The position numbers were made by a program, and so were the translations under genes. A stretch of DNA of 64,000 nucleotides from Burkholderiales bacterium (lineage in GTDB: Bacteria; Pseudomonadota; Gammaproteobacteria; Burkholderiales; SG8-39). Location: the NCBI GenBank assembly GCA_017880775.1, contig JADGRQ010000016.1:1-64000 (forward strand). Reading direction: 5' to 3'. Under the pieces are notes generated by a model. That model was given only the letters and a program-made list of their open reading frames with translations. It searched no databases and was not told where the DNA came from. The stretch's first letter is position 1; each line of letters begins with the position of its first letter. Positions 36,765 to 45,469 of this stretch are shown here, piece after piece.

Positions 36765-37829
36765 ATGCCGGAAAACCTTCGCCCGATCGCCTACGCACTC
36801 GCCGCGGCCGCGTTGTTTGGCGCGAGCACGCCGGCGGCGAAGGCGCTGGTCGGAACCATGCACCCGATGCTGCTTGCGGGGCTGCTCTACGCCGGAAGCG
36901 GCCTCGGCCTTGCGGCGTGGCTTGCCGCGCGGCGCATGTCCGGCACCGGCCAGATGCTCGGACTGCACCGCGCGGACTACGCCTGGCTCGTCGGGGCAGT
37001 GATCGCCGGCGGCGCCGCTGGACCGGTGCTGCTGATGCTCGGTCTTGCGCGCACCGGCGCCGCGAACGCCTCGCTGCTGCTCAATCTGGAAAGCGTGTTC
37101 ACGGCGCTCATTGCCTGGATCGCTTTCCGCGAAAATTTCGACCGGCGCATAGCCGCCGGCATGGCGCTGATCGTCGCCGGCGGCGTGCTGCTGGGGCTGG
37201 AGCCCGGCGCGTTCGACGCCGCGTCGGGCGGGGCCATGAGCGGGACGCTGCTGATCGGCGCGGCCTGCCTCGCCTGGGCGATCGACAACAACCTCACGCG
37301 GCGCATCTCCGGCGGCGACGCGACGGCGATCGCTGCGATCAAGGGCTGCGCGGCGGGGGCTATCAACCTGTCGCTCGCCGCGGCGATCGGCGCGGCATGG
37401 CCCGGGGCGCTCGCGGCGATCGCTTCGGCGGTGGTCGGCCTCGCGGGCTATGGCGTGAGCCTGGTGCTGTTCGTGCTCGCGCTGCGCGGCCTCGGCGCGG
37501 CGCGCACCGGCGCATATTTTTCCACCGCGCCGTTTGTAGGCGTGTTCGTCGCACTGGCGTTCTTCGGCGAATCCCCGCCCGTCGCGTTCTGGGCCGCGGC
37601 AGCCTTGATGGCCTCAGGCGTCTGGCTGCATGTGAGCGAAAAACACGCCCACGCGCACACGCATGAACCGCTGGAGCACAGCCACGCGCATTGGCATGAC
37701 GCGCATCACCGGCATTCGCATGATGCGCAATGGAACGGGAAGGAACCGCATGCCCACGTCCACCAGCACGGGGAGCTTAGGCACTTGCATCCGCACTACC
37801 CCGATATCCATCACCGGCACCGGCATTAG
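36765..37829 (+). CDS. EamA/DMT family transporter with histidine-rich tail
   Basis: The protein of about 354 residues has ten hydrophobic segments in two EamA repeats (ALFGASTPAAKALVG in the first, LAWAIDNNLTRRISGGD in the second). After residue 290 it has a polar tail in which 24 of about 66 residues are His, rich in HxH pairs, a likely site for Zn, Ni, Co or Cu. ATG 36765 is chosen over GTG 36756, which lies on the end of the terminator; neither has a clear ribosome site. The tail suggests metal transport or metal-sensing, but the DMT body is usually for organic metabolites. Confidence 0.85.
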   Translation: MPENLRPIAYALAAAALFGASTPAAKALVGTMHPMLLAGLLYAGSGLGLAAWLAARRMSGTGQMLGLHRADYAWLVGAVIAGGAAGPVLLMLGLARTGAANASLLLNLESVFTALIAWIAFRENFDRRIAAGMALIVAGGVLLGLEPGAFDAASGGAMSGTLLIGAACLAWAIDNNLTRRISGGDATAIAAIKGCAAGAINLSLAAAIGAAWPGALAAIASAVVGLAGYGVSLVLFVLALRGLGAARTGAYFSTAPFVGVFVALAFFGESPPVAFWAAAALMASGVWLHVSEKHAHAHTHEPLEHSHAHWHDAHHRHSHDAQWNGKEPHAHVHQHGELRHLHPHYPDIHHRHRH

Positions 37830-37855
37830 GGTACGGGAGATGCGTCTCCCGAGCC

Positions 37856-38314
37856 CTATTGGCGCGGCGGCGCGGTGCCCGGAATTCCGCCGATCCTGAC
37901 GCCGGGCTTGAGGCCTTTGTCGCGGAACCACCCCTGCTTCATTTCCAGCGCGTAGCGCGCGGGGCGCGATGAGCAATGCGAGTCCTCGCTGTGCGGCTGC
38001 ATGTCTGCAATGTTGATGATCGCGCCCTGCGCGTCGATGAACGCGACTGAAAGCGGAATCAAGGTGTTCTTCATCCACATGCATTGCCGTTCGTCGCTGT
38101 CGAACAGGAACAGCATGCCGTGGTTGGGGGCAAGCGATTCACGCTTCATCAGGCCCTGCATGCGCGTGCCGAAAGAGTCGGCCACCTCTGCCTGGACGAC
38201 GTGCATGCCCGCGGTCAGGCGGACCAATGGCAGCTGCGGCTGCTGCGCGTGCGCCGCGGCGGTCGGGAGCAACCCGGACAGCAGCGCGGCTAGGAGTATC
38301 GAGCGAAACATCAT
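37856..38314 (-). CDS. DUF192 family secreted protein
   Basis: The 152-residue protein starts at a double Met (38314; a TTG at 38332 would add six residues). A signal peptide ending AHAQ is followed by the DUF192 domain: VQAEVADSFGTRMQGLMKRE, HGMLFLFDSDERQCMWMKNT, PLSVAFIDAQGAI and ALEMKQGWF. The family is widespread and of unknown function, exported to the periplasm here. It lies tail-to-tail with the DMT gene. Confidence 0.88.
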   Translation of the reverse strand: MMFRSILLAALLSGLLPTAAAHAQQPQLPLVRLTAGMHVVQAEVADSFGTRMQGLMKRESLAPNHGMLFLFDSDERQCMWMKNTLIPLSVAFIDAQGAIINIADMQPHSEDSHCSSRPARYALEMKQGWFRDKGLKPGVRIGGIPGTAPPRQ

Positions 38315-38330
38315 GATGTCCGTCACAAAC

Positions 38331-38355
38331 AAAAAAGGCAGGGTAGCACCCTGCC
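38331..38355 (-). terminator. Rho-independent terminator of the MXKDX gene
   Basis: On the minus strand GGCAGGGT-GCT-ACCCTGCC is followed by six T. It stops the MXKDX transcript before the DUF192 gene. Confidence 0.88.
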
Positions 38356-38375
38356 TTCTTGCCGAAGATCGAAGA

Positions 38376-38597
38376 TTACTTCTTCGCGGCGTCGTTCTTG
38401 TCCATCTTATCCATTTTGTCCATCTTGTCCATCTTGTCTTTGCTCATGCTCTTCTTGGCCTTGGCCTTCTTCTCCGTCTTGGCCTTCTTCTCCATCTTCT
38501 GGTCGTCGGCCTTCGGCGTGTCGGCGGCGATGGCGATGGCGTTGAGACTCACTGCCGCGAACATCGCGGCGATCACAACGGATAGCAGTTTGGTCAT
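38376..38597 (-). CDS. Pentapeptide MXKDX repeat protein
   Basis: This is a 73-residue secreted protein: a signal peptide (residues 1-25, ending AIAA) and then a very Lys/Asp/Met-rich mature part with KMDKMDKMDK repeats near the end. It matches the small betaproteobacterial family annotated as pentapeptide MXKDX repeat proteins (TIGR02953). Function is unknown; the Met/Asp/Lys pattern could bind metal ions. The DNA repeat (TCCATCTTG-like units, 38400-38445) may vary in copy number. It has its own terminator. Confidence 0.8.
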   Translation of the reverse strand: MTKLLSVVIAAMFAAVSLNAIAIAADTPKADDQKMEKKAKTEKKAKAKKSMSKDKMDKMDKMDKMDKNDAAKK

Positions 38598-39120
38598 CTC
38601 ACTTCTCCCTGGTGAACATCAATGTTGGCCGACGCAAAGAGCGTGCCGCAGCGCTTGACGCTGTCGGCAGAGTCAGGTTGACACGCCCCCCGCTTCCCGT
38701 CCGGCCTCCCTGTGGGTTTTCCCACGCGCGGATCCTTCAAGGGAATCGCGAAAATCTCGCAGTGACTGGATATTCCAATTGTAAGCTATTGTATTATAGT
38801 AATTTTCGTGAATTCATGACGGTGTGAACCTTGGTCGTGGGATGGAGGCACTGTGGGCCGGGGCGAGGCGCCAGCGCCGGTCCCGGTCGCGCGCGGCCTG
38901 CTGTGCCAGCACCGCCACGACGTCCACACCGCGATCGCCGACCTCTCATCCGCGCGCTCGAACGTGAGGCCCTGCACGAGGCAAATCTCGCGGCGCGCTG
39001 GTGGCCGCGCCGGAGAACTGGAAGACATCGCGGGAACCGCACGATGCCGCAATCCTGCTTGAGGCCACGCTTGCGGCAAATGACCCGCGCGGCTGAGCTC
39101 CCGGCTGCAGTGTAGTCTTA
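38598..39120. other. Long intergenic region, possible gene relic
   Basis: No convincing gene is seen. An AT-rich patch (38770-38816) stands out in the GC-rich surroundings. Between about 38850 and 39095 coding-like phrases occur in three plus-strand frames in turn (for example IRALEREALHEANLAARWWP, then APENWKTSREPHDAAILLEA), as would be expected of a frameshifted relic. The family was not recognised. The right end must contain the icd promoter. Confidence 0.35.
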
Positions 39121-39126
39121 TATAAT
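39121..39126 (+). promoter_or_regulatory. Probable -10 element of icd promoter
   Basis: TATAAT in an AT-rich stretch (TCTTATATAATTTCATTC) lies 54 bases before the icd start. A good -35 hexamer is not visible at 16-18 bases spacing. Confidence 0.45.
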
Positions 39127-39179
39127 TTCATTCGTTTCCCGATCGCTTCCCCGCGTTTCTCAACCGAGGCATGCGCACC

Positions 39180-40436
39180 ATGGCTTACAAACACATCAAG
39201 GTTCCCACTGGCGGCGCGAAGATCACCGTCAACAAGGACTACTCCCTCAACGTACCCGACCATCCGATCATCCCGTTCATCGAGGGCGACGGCACCGGCG
39301 TCGACATTACCCCGGTGATGCTCAAGGTGGTCGATGCCGCGGTGCAGAAGGCCTACGGCGGCAGGCGGAAAATCATCTGGATGGAAATTTTTGCCGGCGA
39401 GAAATCGTGCAAGGTGTATGGCGAAAACGTCTGGCTGCCCGAAGAGACCTTGGCGGCCGCGAAGGAGTACGTGGTTTCGATCAAGGGGCCGCTGACCACG
39501 CCGGTGGGCGGCGGCATCCGCTCGATCAACGTGGCGCTGCGTCAGGAACTGGATCTGTACGTCTGCCTGCGCCCCGTGCGCTGGTTCAAGGGCGTGCCCT
39601 CGCCGGTCAAGGAACCCGAGAAGACCGACATGGTGATCTTCCGCGAGAACTCGGAGGATATCTATGCGGGCATCGAATGGGCGTCTGGTACGCCTGAGGC
39701 GAAGAAACTGATCAAGTTTCTGCTCGAAGAGATGAAGGTAACCAAGATCCGCTTCCCGGAAACCTCGGCGATCGGCATCAAGCCCGTGTCCAGTCAGGGC
39801 AGCGAGCGACTGATCCGCAAGGCCTTCCAATACGCGATCGACAATGACCGCAAGTCGGTCACGCTCGTGCACAAGGGCAACATCCAGAAGTTCACGGAGG
39901 GCGGCTTCCGCGATTGGGGTTATGCGCTGGCGCAGAAAGAGTTCGGCGGCAAGCTGATCGATGGCGGCCCGTGGTGCAGCTACAAGAACCCGAAGACCGG
40001 CCGGGAGATCGTGGTGAAAGACGTGATCATGGACGCGTTCCTGCAGCAGATCCTGCTGCGTCCGGCCGAGTACGACGTGATTGCGACACTAAACCTCAAC
40101 GGCGACTACGCCTCGGATGCGCTCGCCGCTCAGGTGGGGGGCATTGGCATCGCGCCGGGCGCCAACATGAGCGACTCGATCGCAATGTTCGAAGCCACGC
40201 ACGGCACGGCGCCGAAGTACGCCGGCAAGGACTATGTGAACCCGGGGTCCGAGATCCTGTCCGCGGAGATGATGCTGCGGCACATGGGGTGGGTCGAAGC
40301 CGCCGATGCTATCGTGAAGTCGATCGAGGCTGCGATCCACGACAAGGTTGTCACCTACGACTTCGCTCGTCTGATGCAGGGTGCCAAGCAGGTCTCTTGC
40401 TCCGGCTTCGGCCAGGCAATGATCGAGCGGATGTAA
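39180..40436 (+). CDS. icd: Isocitrate dehydrogenase, NADP-dependent
   Basis: The 418-residue enzyme converts isocitrate to 2-oxoglutarate and CO2 in the TCA cycle. The phosphorylatable active-site Ser is Ser115 ([12 protein letters not shown]). [24 protein letters not shown] and [17 protein letters not shown] are conserved substrate and metal segments. [11 protein letters not shown] carries the Lys-Tyr pair that marks NADP preference. ATG 39180 (MAYKH) is chosen over ATG 39171 because GAGG lies only about 3 bases before the latter. Icd followed by csp and clpSA is a common betaproteobacterial order. Confidence 0.97.
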   Translation: MAYKHIKVPTGGAKITVNKDYSLNVPDHPIIPFIEGDGTGVDITPVMLKVVDAAVQKAYGGRRKIIWMEIFAGEKSCKVYGENVWLPEETLAAAKEYVVSIKGPLTTPVGGGIRSINVALRQELDLYVCLRPVRWFKGVPSPVKEPEKTDMVIFRENSEDIYAGIEWASGTPEAKKLIKFLLEEMKVTKIRFPETSAIGIKPVSSQGSERLIRKAFQYAIDNDRKSVTLVHKGNIQKFTEGGFRDWGYALAQKEFGGKLIDGGPWCSYKNPKTGREIVVKDVIMDAFLQQILLRPAEYDVIATLNLNGDYASDALAAQVGGIGIAPGANMSDSIAMFEATHGTAPKYAGKDYVNPGSEILSAEMMLRHMGWVEAADAIVKSIEAAIHDKVVTYDFARLMQGAKQVSCSGFGQAMIERM

Positions 40437-40449
40437 CTAGTCGCAACCG

Positions 40450-40479
40450 AAAAAAAAGCCGCCCGAGGGCGGCTTTTTT
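40450..40479. terminator. Bidirectional terminator between icd and csp
   Basis: GCCGCCC-GA-GGGCGGC is flanked by A-run on the left and T-run on the right, so it can end both icd and the convergent cold-shock gene. Confidence 0.9.
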
Positions 40480-40494
40480 GTATCTGCAGGAATT

Positions 40495-40698
40495 TCAGGC
40501 TTTTTGTATGTTCGACGCCTGTTTGCCCTTGGGGCCCTGCACCACGTCGAAGGAGACTTTCTGGCCTTCCTTTAGCGACTTGAAACCCGCCATGTTGATT
40601 GCCGAGAAATGCGCGAACAGGTCTTCACTACCGTCATCAGGGGTGATGAAACCATAGCCCTTCGCGTCGTTGAACCACTTCACGGTGCCTAATGCCAT
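40495..40698 (-). CDS. Cold-shock protein, CspA family
   Basis: The 67-residue single cold-shock domain has RNP1 [11 protein letters not shown] and RNP2 LFAHFSAI, with the N-terminal [14 protein letters not shown] typical of CspA. It binds single-stranded RNA/DNA and acts as an RNA chaperone. The start is ATG 40698 with GAGGAAG before it; upstream in-frame sequence is leader. The leader of about 115 bases is long, as in cold-shock mRNAs. Confidence 0.95.
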   Translation of the reverse strand: MALGTVKWFNDAKGYGFITPDDGSEDLFAHFSAINMAGFKSLKEGQKVSFDVVQGPKGKQASNIQKA

Positions 40699-40819
40699 CT
40701 GAACTTCCTCATAAAAGTTGAAAACGCCGGGCGGCCTCCCCCGGGCCATGCCTGAACCCCCAGACCGCGCCCGCCCTACGTGATGGCGTTACAGACAGCC
40801 TGAATCAGAACACGAGCGC

Positions 40820-40848
40820 CTTTTACCCGCCTTGGAGGGAACCGTCAA
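40820..40848 (-). promoter_or_regulatory. Sigma70 promoter of csp
   Basis: On the minus strand TTGACG and TAAAAG are 17 bases apart. The start of transcription would be near 40813, leaving an untranslated leader of about 115 bases (40699-40813) ahead of the csp ATG. Bases 40849-41069, upstream of clpS, show no gene; AT-rich sequence near 40965-40985 may hold the clpS promoter. Confidence 0.55.
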
Positions 40849-41069
40849 GTGTGCGACCCAACGGCCCCTTGCACTGGCCCGAAAGCGCCGCATATATGCT
40901 ATTGCGTGGAACTGCTTGTCGTTCTCACCTTTATTTGCGTTGCAAGCCGCGCCGGCATTGGCTAGGATAAAGTAACTTACGCATCGCGCACTTACGATAC
41001 GGGAGCTAAACGGAGCGATGGGGTCCCGGCGGTCGAGCTTGCCGGCGTGCGCGGGAGTGGAACGCCAGT

Positions 41070-41375
41070 ATGGCCCAGTTTAAGGACGACACAGTACTGG
41101 AGGCGGCGAAGTCCAAGCTCAAGCCGCCGCCGATGTTCAAGGTCATGTTGCTGAACGATGACTACACGCCGATGGAGTTCGTCGTGCTGGTGTTGCAAAA
41201 GTTTTTCGCGATGACCCGCGAGCGCGCCACGCAGGTGATGCTCAAGGTGCATCGCGACGGCATCGGGGTGTGCGGGGTGTACCCTAAGGATATTGCCGCC
41301 ACCAAGGTGCAGCAGGTTTCGGCGTATGCACGCCGGCACCAGCACCCGTTGCAGTGTGTGATGGAGGAAACGTGA
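41070..41375 (+). CDS. clpS: ATP-dependent Clp protease adaptor ClpS
   Basis: The 101-residue adaptor has the ClpS core: [40 protein letters not shown] and GICG-like [17 protein letters not shown]. The Asn-Asp pair ([11 protein letters not shown]) and Met form the N-degron pocket that delivers N-end-rule substrates to ClpA. It ends one base before the clpA ATG, so the pair is co-expressed. Confidence 0.97.
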   Translation: MAQFKDDTVLEAAKSKLKPPPMFKVMLLNDDYTPMEFVVLVLQKFFAMTRERATQVMLKVHRDGIGVCGVYPKDIAATKVQQVSAYARRHQHPLQCVMEET

Positions 41376-41376
41376 A

Positions 41377-43653
41377 ATGATCGCCCAGGAACTCGAAGTC
41401 AGCCTGCACATGGCGTTCGTAGAGGCGCGCCAGAAGCGGCACGAGTTCATTACGGTCGAGCACCTACTGCTGGCGCTGCTGGACAATCCCACGGCGGCGG
41501 AGGTGCTGCGCGCCTGCGGTGCGAACCTCGACGAACTGCGCAAGGGCCTTGCATCGCACATCGGCGAGCAGACTCCCAGGATAGCCGCCGAACGCGAGGT
41601 CGACACCCAGCCGACACTCGGCTTCCAGCGCGTCATCCAGCGCGCCATCCTGCACGTTCAATCCTCCGGCAAGAAGGAGGTCACTGGCGCCAACGTGCTG
41701 GTGGCGATCTTCGGCGAAAAGGACTCGCATGCGGTCTATTTCCTGCAGCAGCAGGGCGTGGCGCGGCTCGACGTGGTCAACTACATTTCGCACGGCATCA
41801 CCAAGACGCCACAGGCCCATCCACAAGGCAAGGGCGAGCAGGATGGCGAGCAGGCCGCCGAGGCGGACACCGCCAACAGCCCGCTCGACAACTACACCCA
41901 GAACCTCAATGCGCTCGCGCTCGCGGGTAAGATCGATCCGCTGATCGGCCGCGCCAAGGAGCTCGAACGCGTGATCCAGACGCTGTGCCGCCGGCGCAAG
42001 AACAACCCGCTGCTGGTGGGCGAGGCCGGCGTCGGCAAGACGGCGATCGCAGAGGGTCTCGCGCGGCGCATCATCGAGTCGAACATTCCCGCGCTGCTCG
42101 GCAAGAGCACCGTGTACGCGCTCGACATGGGCGCCCTGCTCGCTGGCACCAAGTACCGCGGCGACTTCGAGCAGCGTCTGAAAGCCGTGCTCAAGCAGCT
42201 GGCCGACAACCCGCACGCGATCCTTTTCATCGACGAGATCCACACGGTGATCGGCGCCGGTGCGGCCTCCGGCGGAACGCTCGATGCCTCGAACCTGCTC
42301 AAGCCGGCGCTTTCCACCGGGCAGCTGAAATGCATCGGCGCGACGACCTATACCGAGTATCGCGGCGTGTTCGAGAAGGACCACGCGTTGTCGCGCCGCT
42401 TTCAGAAGATCGACGTGGTCGAGCCATCGATCGAAGAAACCATCGAAATCCTGAAAGGGCTGAAGACGCGCTTCGAGGAGCACCACGGGGTGAAGTACAC
42501 CGCCACCGCGCTGAGCAGCGCGGCGGAGCTCTCGGCGCGCTTCATCAACGACCGGCACCTGCCGGACAAGGCCATCGACGTGATCGACGAAGCCGGGGCC
42601 GCGCAGCGCATCCAGCCCAAGGCAAAACAAAAGAAAGTGATCGGCAAGAACGAGATCGAGGACATCATCGCAAAGATCGCGCGCATCCCGCCGCGCAGCG
42701 TGTCGAGCGACGATCGCAGCGCGCTCGCCAAGCTCCACCGCGATCTGAAGGCCGTGGTGTTCGGCCAGGATCAGGCGATCGATGCGCTCACCGCCGCCAT
42801 CAAGATGGCACGCTCGGGCCTCGGCAACCCCGAGAAGCCGATTGGCAACTTCCTGTTCAGCGGCCCGACCGGCGTCGGCAAGACCGAGGTCGCGCGCCAG
42901 CTCGCCTACTGCATGGGCATCGAACTCATCCGCTTCGACATGTCGGAGTACATGGAGCGGCATGCGGTGAGCCGCCTGATCGGCGCGCCGCCCGGCTACG
43001 TCGGATTCGACCAGGGCGGCCTGCTCACCGAGGCGATCAGCAAGAAACCCTACGCGGTGCTGCTGCTCGATGAAATCGAAAAGGCGCACCCGGACATCTT
43101 CAACATCCTGTTGCAGGTGATGGACCATGGCACCCTCACCGACAACAACGGCAGGAAGGCCGATTTCCGCAATGTGGTGATCGTCATGACCACCAACGCC
43201 GGCGCCGAGATGCTAAACAGGAACATCATGGGCTTCACGGCGAAGAAGGAAACCGGTGACGAGATCGAGTCGATCAAGCGCATGTTCACGCCGGAATTCC
43301 GCAATCGGCTGGATGCGATCATTTCGTTCAAGTCGCTCGACCCCGACATCATCATGCGCGTGGTGGACAAGTTCCTGATGCAACTCGAGGCGCAGCTGCA
43401 CGAGAAGAAGGTTGAACCGAACTTCACGCAGGCGCTCAAGGCGCACCTCGCGGAAAAGGGCTTCGACCCGCTGATGGGCGCGCGGCCGATGGCGCGCCTG
43501 ATCCAGGACACCGTGCGCCGGGCGCTGGCGGACGAACTGCTGTTCGGCCGGCTGACCTCCGGTGGCAAGGTCACCATCGATGTCGAAAAAGGAGCCGATG
43601 GCGTAGGTAAGATCGTGCTGCGCTTCGAGGAAGAAACCGCACCGGTCGCATAA
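41377..43653 (+). CDS. clpA: ATP-dependent Clp protease ATP-binding subunit ClpA
   Basis: The 758-residue AAA+ unfoldase has the same length as the E. coli protein. The Clp_N double repeat (about 1-150) is followed by AAA1 with Walker A GEAGVGKTA (near 215) and FIDEIHTVIGAG, then AAA2 with Walker A GPTGVGKTE (near 497) and LLLDEIEKAHPDIFN. The MGFTAKKE segment is where the ClpP-binding loop is expected. It unfolds substrates for ClpP, including those brought by ClpS. Confidence 0.97.
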   Translation: MIAQELEVSLHMAFVEARQKRHEFITVEHLLLALLDNPTAAEVLRACGANLDELRKGLASHIGEQTPRIAAEREVDTQPTLGFQRVIQRAILHVQSSGKKEVTGANVLVAIFGEKDSHAVYFLQQQGVARLDVVNYISHGITKTPQAHPQGKGEQDGEQAAEADTANSPLDNYTQNLNALALAGKIDPLIGRAKELERVIQTLCRRRKNNPLLVGEAGVGKTAIAEGLARRIIESNIPALLGKSTVYALDMGALLAGTKYRGDFEQRLKAVLKQLADNPHAILFIDEIHTVIGAGAASGGTLDASNLLKPALSTGQLKCIGATTYTEYRGVFEKDHALSRRFQKIDVVEPSIEETIEILKGLKTRFEEHHGVKYTATALSSAAELSARFINDRHLPDKAIDVIDEAGAAQRIQPKAKQKKVIGKNEIEDIIAKIARIPPRSVSSDDRSALAKLHRDLKAVVFGQDQAIDALTAAIKMARSGLGNPEKPIGNFLFSGPTGVGKTEVARQLAYCMGIELIRFDMSEYMERHAVSRLIGAPPGYVGFDQGGLLTEAISKKPYAVLLLDEIEKAHPDIFNILLQVMDHGTLTDNNGRKADFRNVVIVMTTNAGAEMLNRNIMGFTAKKETGDEIESIKRMFTPEFRNRLDAIISFKSLDPDIIMRVVDKFLMQLEAQLHEKKVEPNFTQALKAHLAEKGFDPLMGARPMARLIQDTVRRALADELLFGRLTSGGKVTIDVEKGADGVGKIVLRFEEETAPVA

Positions 43654-43671
43654 ACGGGAAGTGTTCTCAAG

Positions 43672-43698
43672 AACCGCGCTGAGGCGCGGTTTTTTTTT
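43672..43698 (+). terminator. Rho-independent terminator of clpSA
   Basis: AACCGCGC-TGAG-GCGCGGTT runs into nine T. The 140 bases after it, up to the cytochrome gene, hold a TTGACA at 43757-43762 that may be the -35 of the fccAB promoter, with only a weak -10 (GAAACT). Confidence 0.93.
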
Positions 43699-43839
43699 GC
43701 CACGCTTAGAATGGGCTTATCCGATCAGAACGTTGTTCTATTCGTCCGCGCGCGTCTTGACAGCGCGTTGCACGCAAACGGAAACTGCCCGGCAGACTGG
43801 CGCGTCGCGCCGGGAAAACCACAAAGGGGGGACAACATC

Positions 43840-44145
43840 ATGCAGCGCAAGATTCTGCTCGCGGCGCTCGTCGCCGCGGCACCAATGCCGGTGCTCGCCC
43901 AATCTGGCGACGCCGTCGCCCGCAGCCTCGCGGCCACCTGTGCCGCCTGTCATGGCACTGAGGGGCGCGGCGTGCCCCAGGCCTTCGCCGCGCTCGCCGG
44001 CAGGCCCAAGGGGGATCTCGTCTCGATACTGCAGGCGTACAAAACCGGAAAGATTCCGGCAACGGTGATGCACCAGCTCTCCAAGGGGTACACCGATGAG
44101 CAGATCGAAATGATCGCCGGGTATTTCGCGGCGAAAAAGAACTGA
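43840..44145 (+). CDS. fccA: Monohaem cytochrome c, sulfide dehydrogenase cytochrome subunit
   Basis: The 101-residue protein has a signal peptide (1-20, ending VLA) and one haem site CAACH at 34-38, with Met near 77 as the probable sixth ligand (IPATVMHQLSKG). FccA proteins of phototrophs often carry two haems; this is the short one-haem form. Start ATG 43840 follows an AAAGGGGGG ribosome site. It lies 10 bases before fccB and takes electrons from it in the periplasm. Confidence 0.88.
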   Translation: MQRKILLAALVAAAPMPVLAQSGDAVARSLAATCAACHGTEGRGVPQAFAALAGRPKGDLVSILQAYKTGKIPATVMHQLSKGYTDEQIEMIAGYFAAKKN

Positions 44146-44155
44146 GGAGGGGACG

Positions 44156-45421
44156 ATGACCAATGCGTTCAAGCGGCGCGATTTCATCAAGTTGCTGGGC
44201 GCCGGAGCGGCGCTCGGCGTTGCCGGCTGCGCGAGCACTGGCGCATCCAAGGCGCGCGTCGTGGTGATTGGCGGCGGCTTCGGTGGCGCCACGGCGGCGA
44301 AGTACGTCCGCATGTGGGATACCTCGATCGAGGTGGTGATGATCGAGCGCAGCAACATCTTTACCTCCTGCCCGATTTCCAATCTGGTGCTCAGCGGATT
44401 CAAGACAATGGAGGATATCCGCCACTCCTACGACGGCCTGCACAAGTACGGCGTGCAGGTGGTTAACGACGAGGTCACCGCGATCGACGCCGGCAAGCGC
44501 GTCGTGAAACTCGAGCGCGGCGGTGACGTCACCTATGACCGGCTGATCATGGCGCCGGGAATCGATTTCATGTTCGAGCAGATGCCGAACTACCAGAAGG
44601 CCGGGAACCGCGTGCTGCACGCCTGGAAAGCAGGTGCGCAAACCATCGAGCTGCGCAAACAGCTCGAAGCGATGAAAGACGGCGGCGTGTACGTGCTTTC
44701 GATCCCTGTCGCGCCCTATCGCTGCCCGCCGGGACCCTACGAGCGCGCCAGCCAGATCGCGGCCTATTTCAAGAAAGCCAAGCCGCGCTCCAAGGTCCTG
44801 GTCCTCGACGGCAACCCGGACGTCACTTCGAAGGGGCCGCTGTTCAAGAAGGCCTGGGCCGATCTCTACCCGGGCATGATCGAGTACCGCGGCAACGCCA
44901 AGGCGATCGACATCGATCCGAAGGGCGGGATCGTCAAGCTCGAGGTCGAGGATGTGAAGGGCGACGTGCTGAACGTGATCCCGCCGCAGCGCGCGGGCGA
45001 CATCGCGATGAAGGCCGGGTTGGTCAACGCCAATAACCGCTGGTGTGCGGTTGACTGGCGCTCCTGCGAATCAACGGCCGCGAAGAACATCCACGTGCTC
45101 GGCGACGCGACCCTGTCGGCGCCGCTGATGCCGAAGTCCGGCCAGATGGCCAACGCGCAGGCCAAGCTGTGCGCGGCGGCCGTGATCGCGCTGATCAACG
45201 GCCAGCAGCCCAACCCGATGCCGTTGATCTCCAACACCTGCTACAGCTTCGTGTCGGAAAAGGAGGCCATCCACGTCGCCTCGGTGCACACCTGGAACGA
45301 GAAGGAAAAGACCCTCACCACGGTGCCAGGTTCGGGCGGCGTGTCGGCGGCGCGCAGCGAGCAGGAAGGCATTTTTGGCCACGCTTGGGCGCGGGCCGTC
45401 TGGAGCGACATGCTGGGCTGA
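44156..45421 (+). CDS. fccB: Flavocytochrome c sulfide dehydrogenase, flavoprotein subunit
   Basis: The 421-residue protein has a twin-arginine signal (KRRDFIKLLGAGAALGVAGC), with VAGC as a possible lipobox. The FAD-binding loop is VVVIGGGFGGATAAKYV, and the C-terminal FCSD-type domain contains NTCYSFVSEKEAIHVASVH. Cys190 (PYRCPPGPYER) and Cys362 (SNTCYSF) fit the positions of the redox disulfide in the Allochromatium enzyme (161 and 337 in the mature protein). With FccA it oxidises sulfide in the periplasm and feeds electrons to cytochrome c. Export is probably by Tat. Confidence 0.93.
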   Translation: MTNAFKRRDFIKLLGAGAALGVAGCASTGASKARVVVIGGGFGGATAAKYVRMWDTSIEVVMIERSNIFTSCPISNLVLSGFKTMEDIRHSYDGLHKYGVQVVNDEVTAIDAGKRVVKLERGGDVTYDRLIMAPGIDFMFEQMPNYQKAGNRVLHAWKAGAQTIELRKQLEAMKDGGVYVLSIPVAPYRCPPGPYERASQIAAYFKKAKPRSKVLVLDGNPDVTSKGPLFKKAWADLYPGMIEYRGNAKAIDIDPKGGIVKLEVEDVKGDVLNVIPPQRAGDIAMKAGLVNANNRWCAVDWRSCESTAAKNIHVLGDATLSAPLMPKSGQMANAQAKLCAAAVIALINGQQPNPMPLISNTCYSFVSEKEAIHVASVHTWNEKEKTLTTVPGSGGVSAARSEQEGIFGHAWARAVWSDMLG

Positions 45422-45443
45422 GAACTGCGCACTCCGCCAAAAA

Positions 45444-45469
45444 CCCGCTCCGGCGGGCTTTTCTTTTTC
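45444..45469 (+). terminator. Terminator of fccAB
   Basis: CCCGC-TCCG-GCGGG is followed by the T-rich CTTTTCTTTTTC. It lies between the convergent fccB and dut genes. Confidence 0.8.

Noticed and set aside
38400-38445. Short direct repeats as a CRISPR array
   Set aside because: The 9-base units are contiguous, in frame and code for KMDKMDK in a secreted peptide; there are no spacers.
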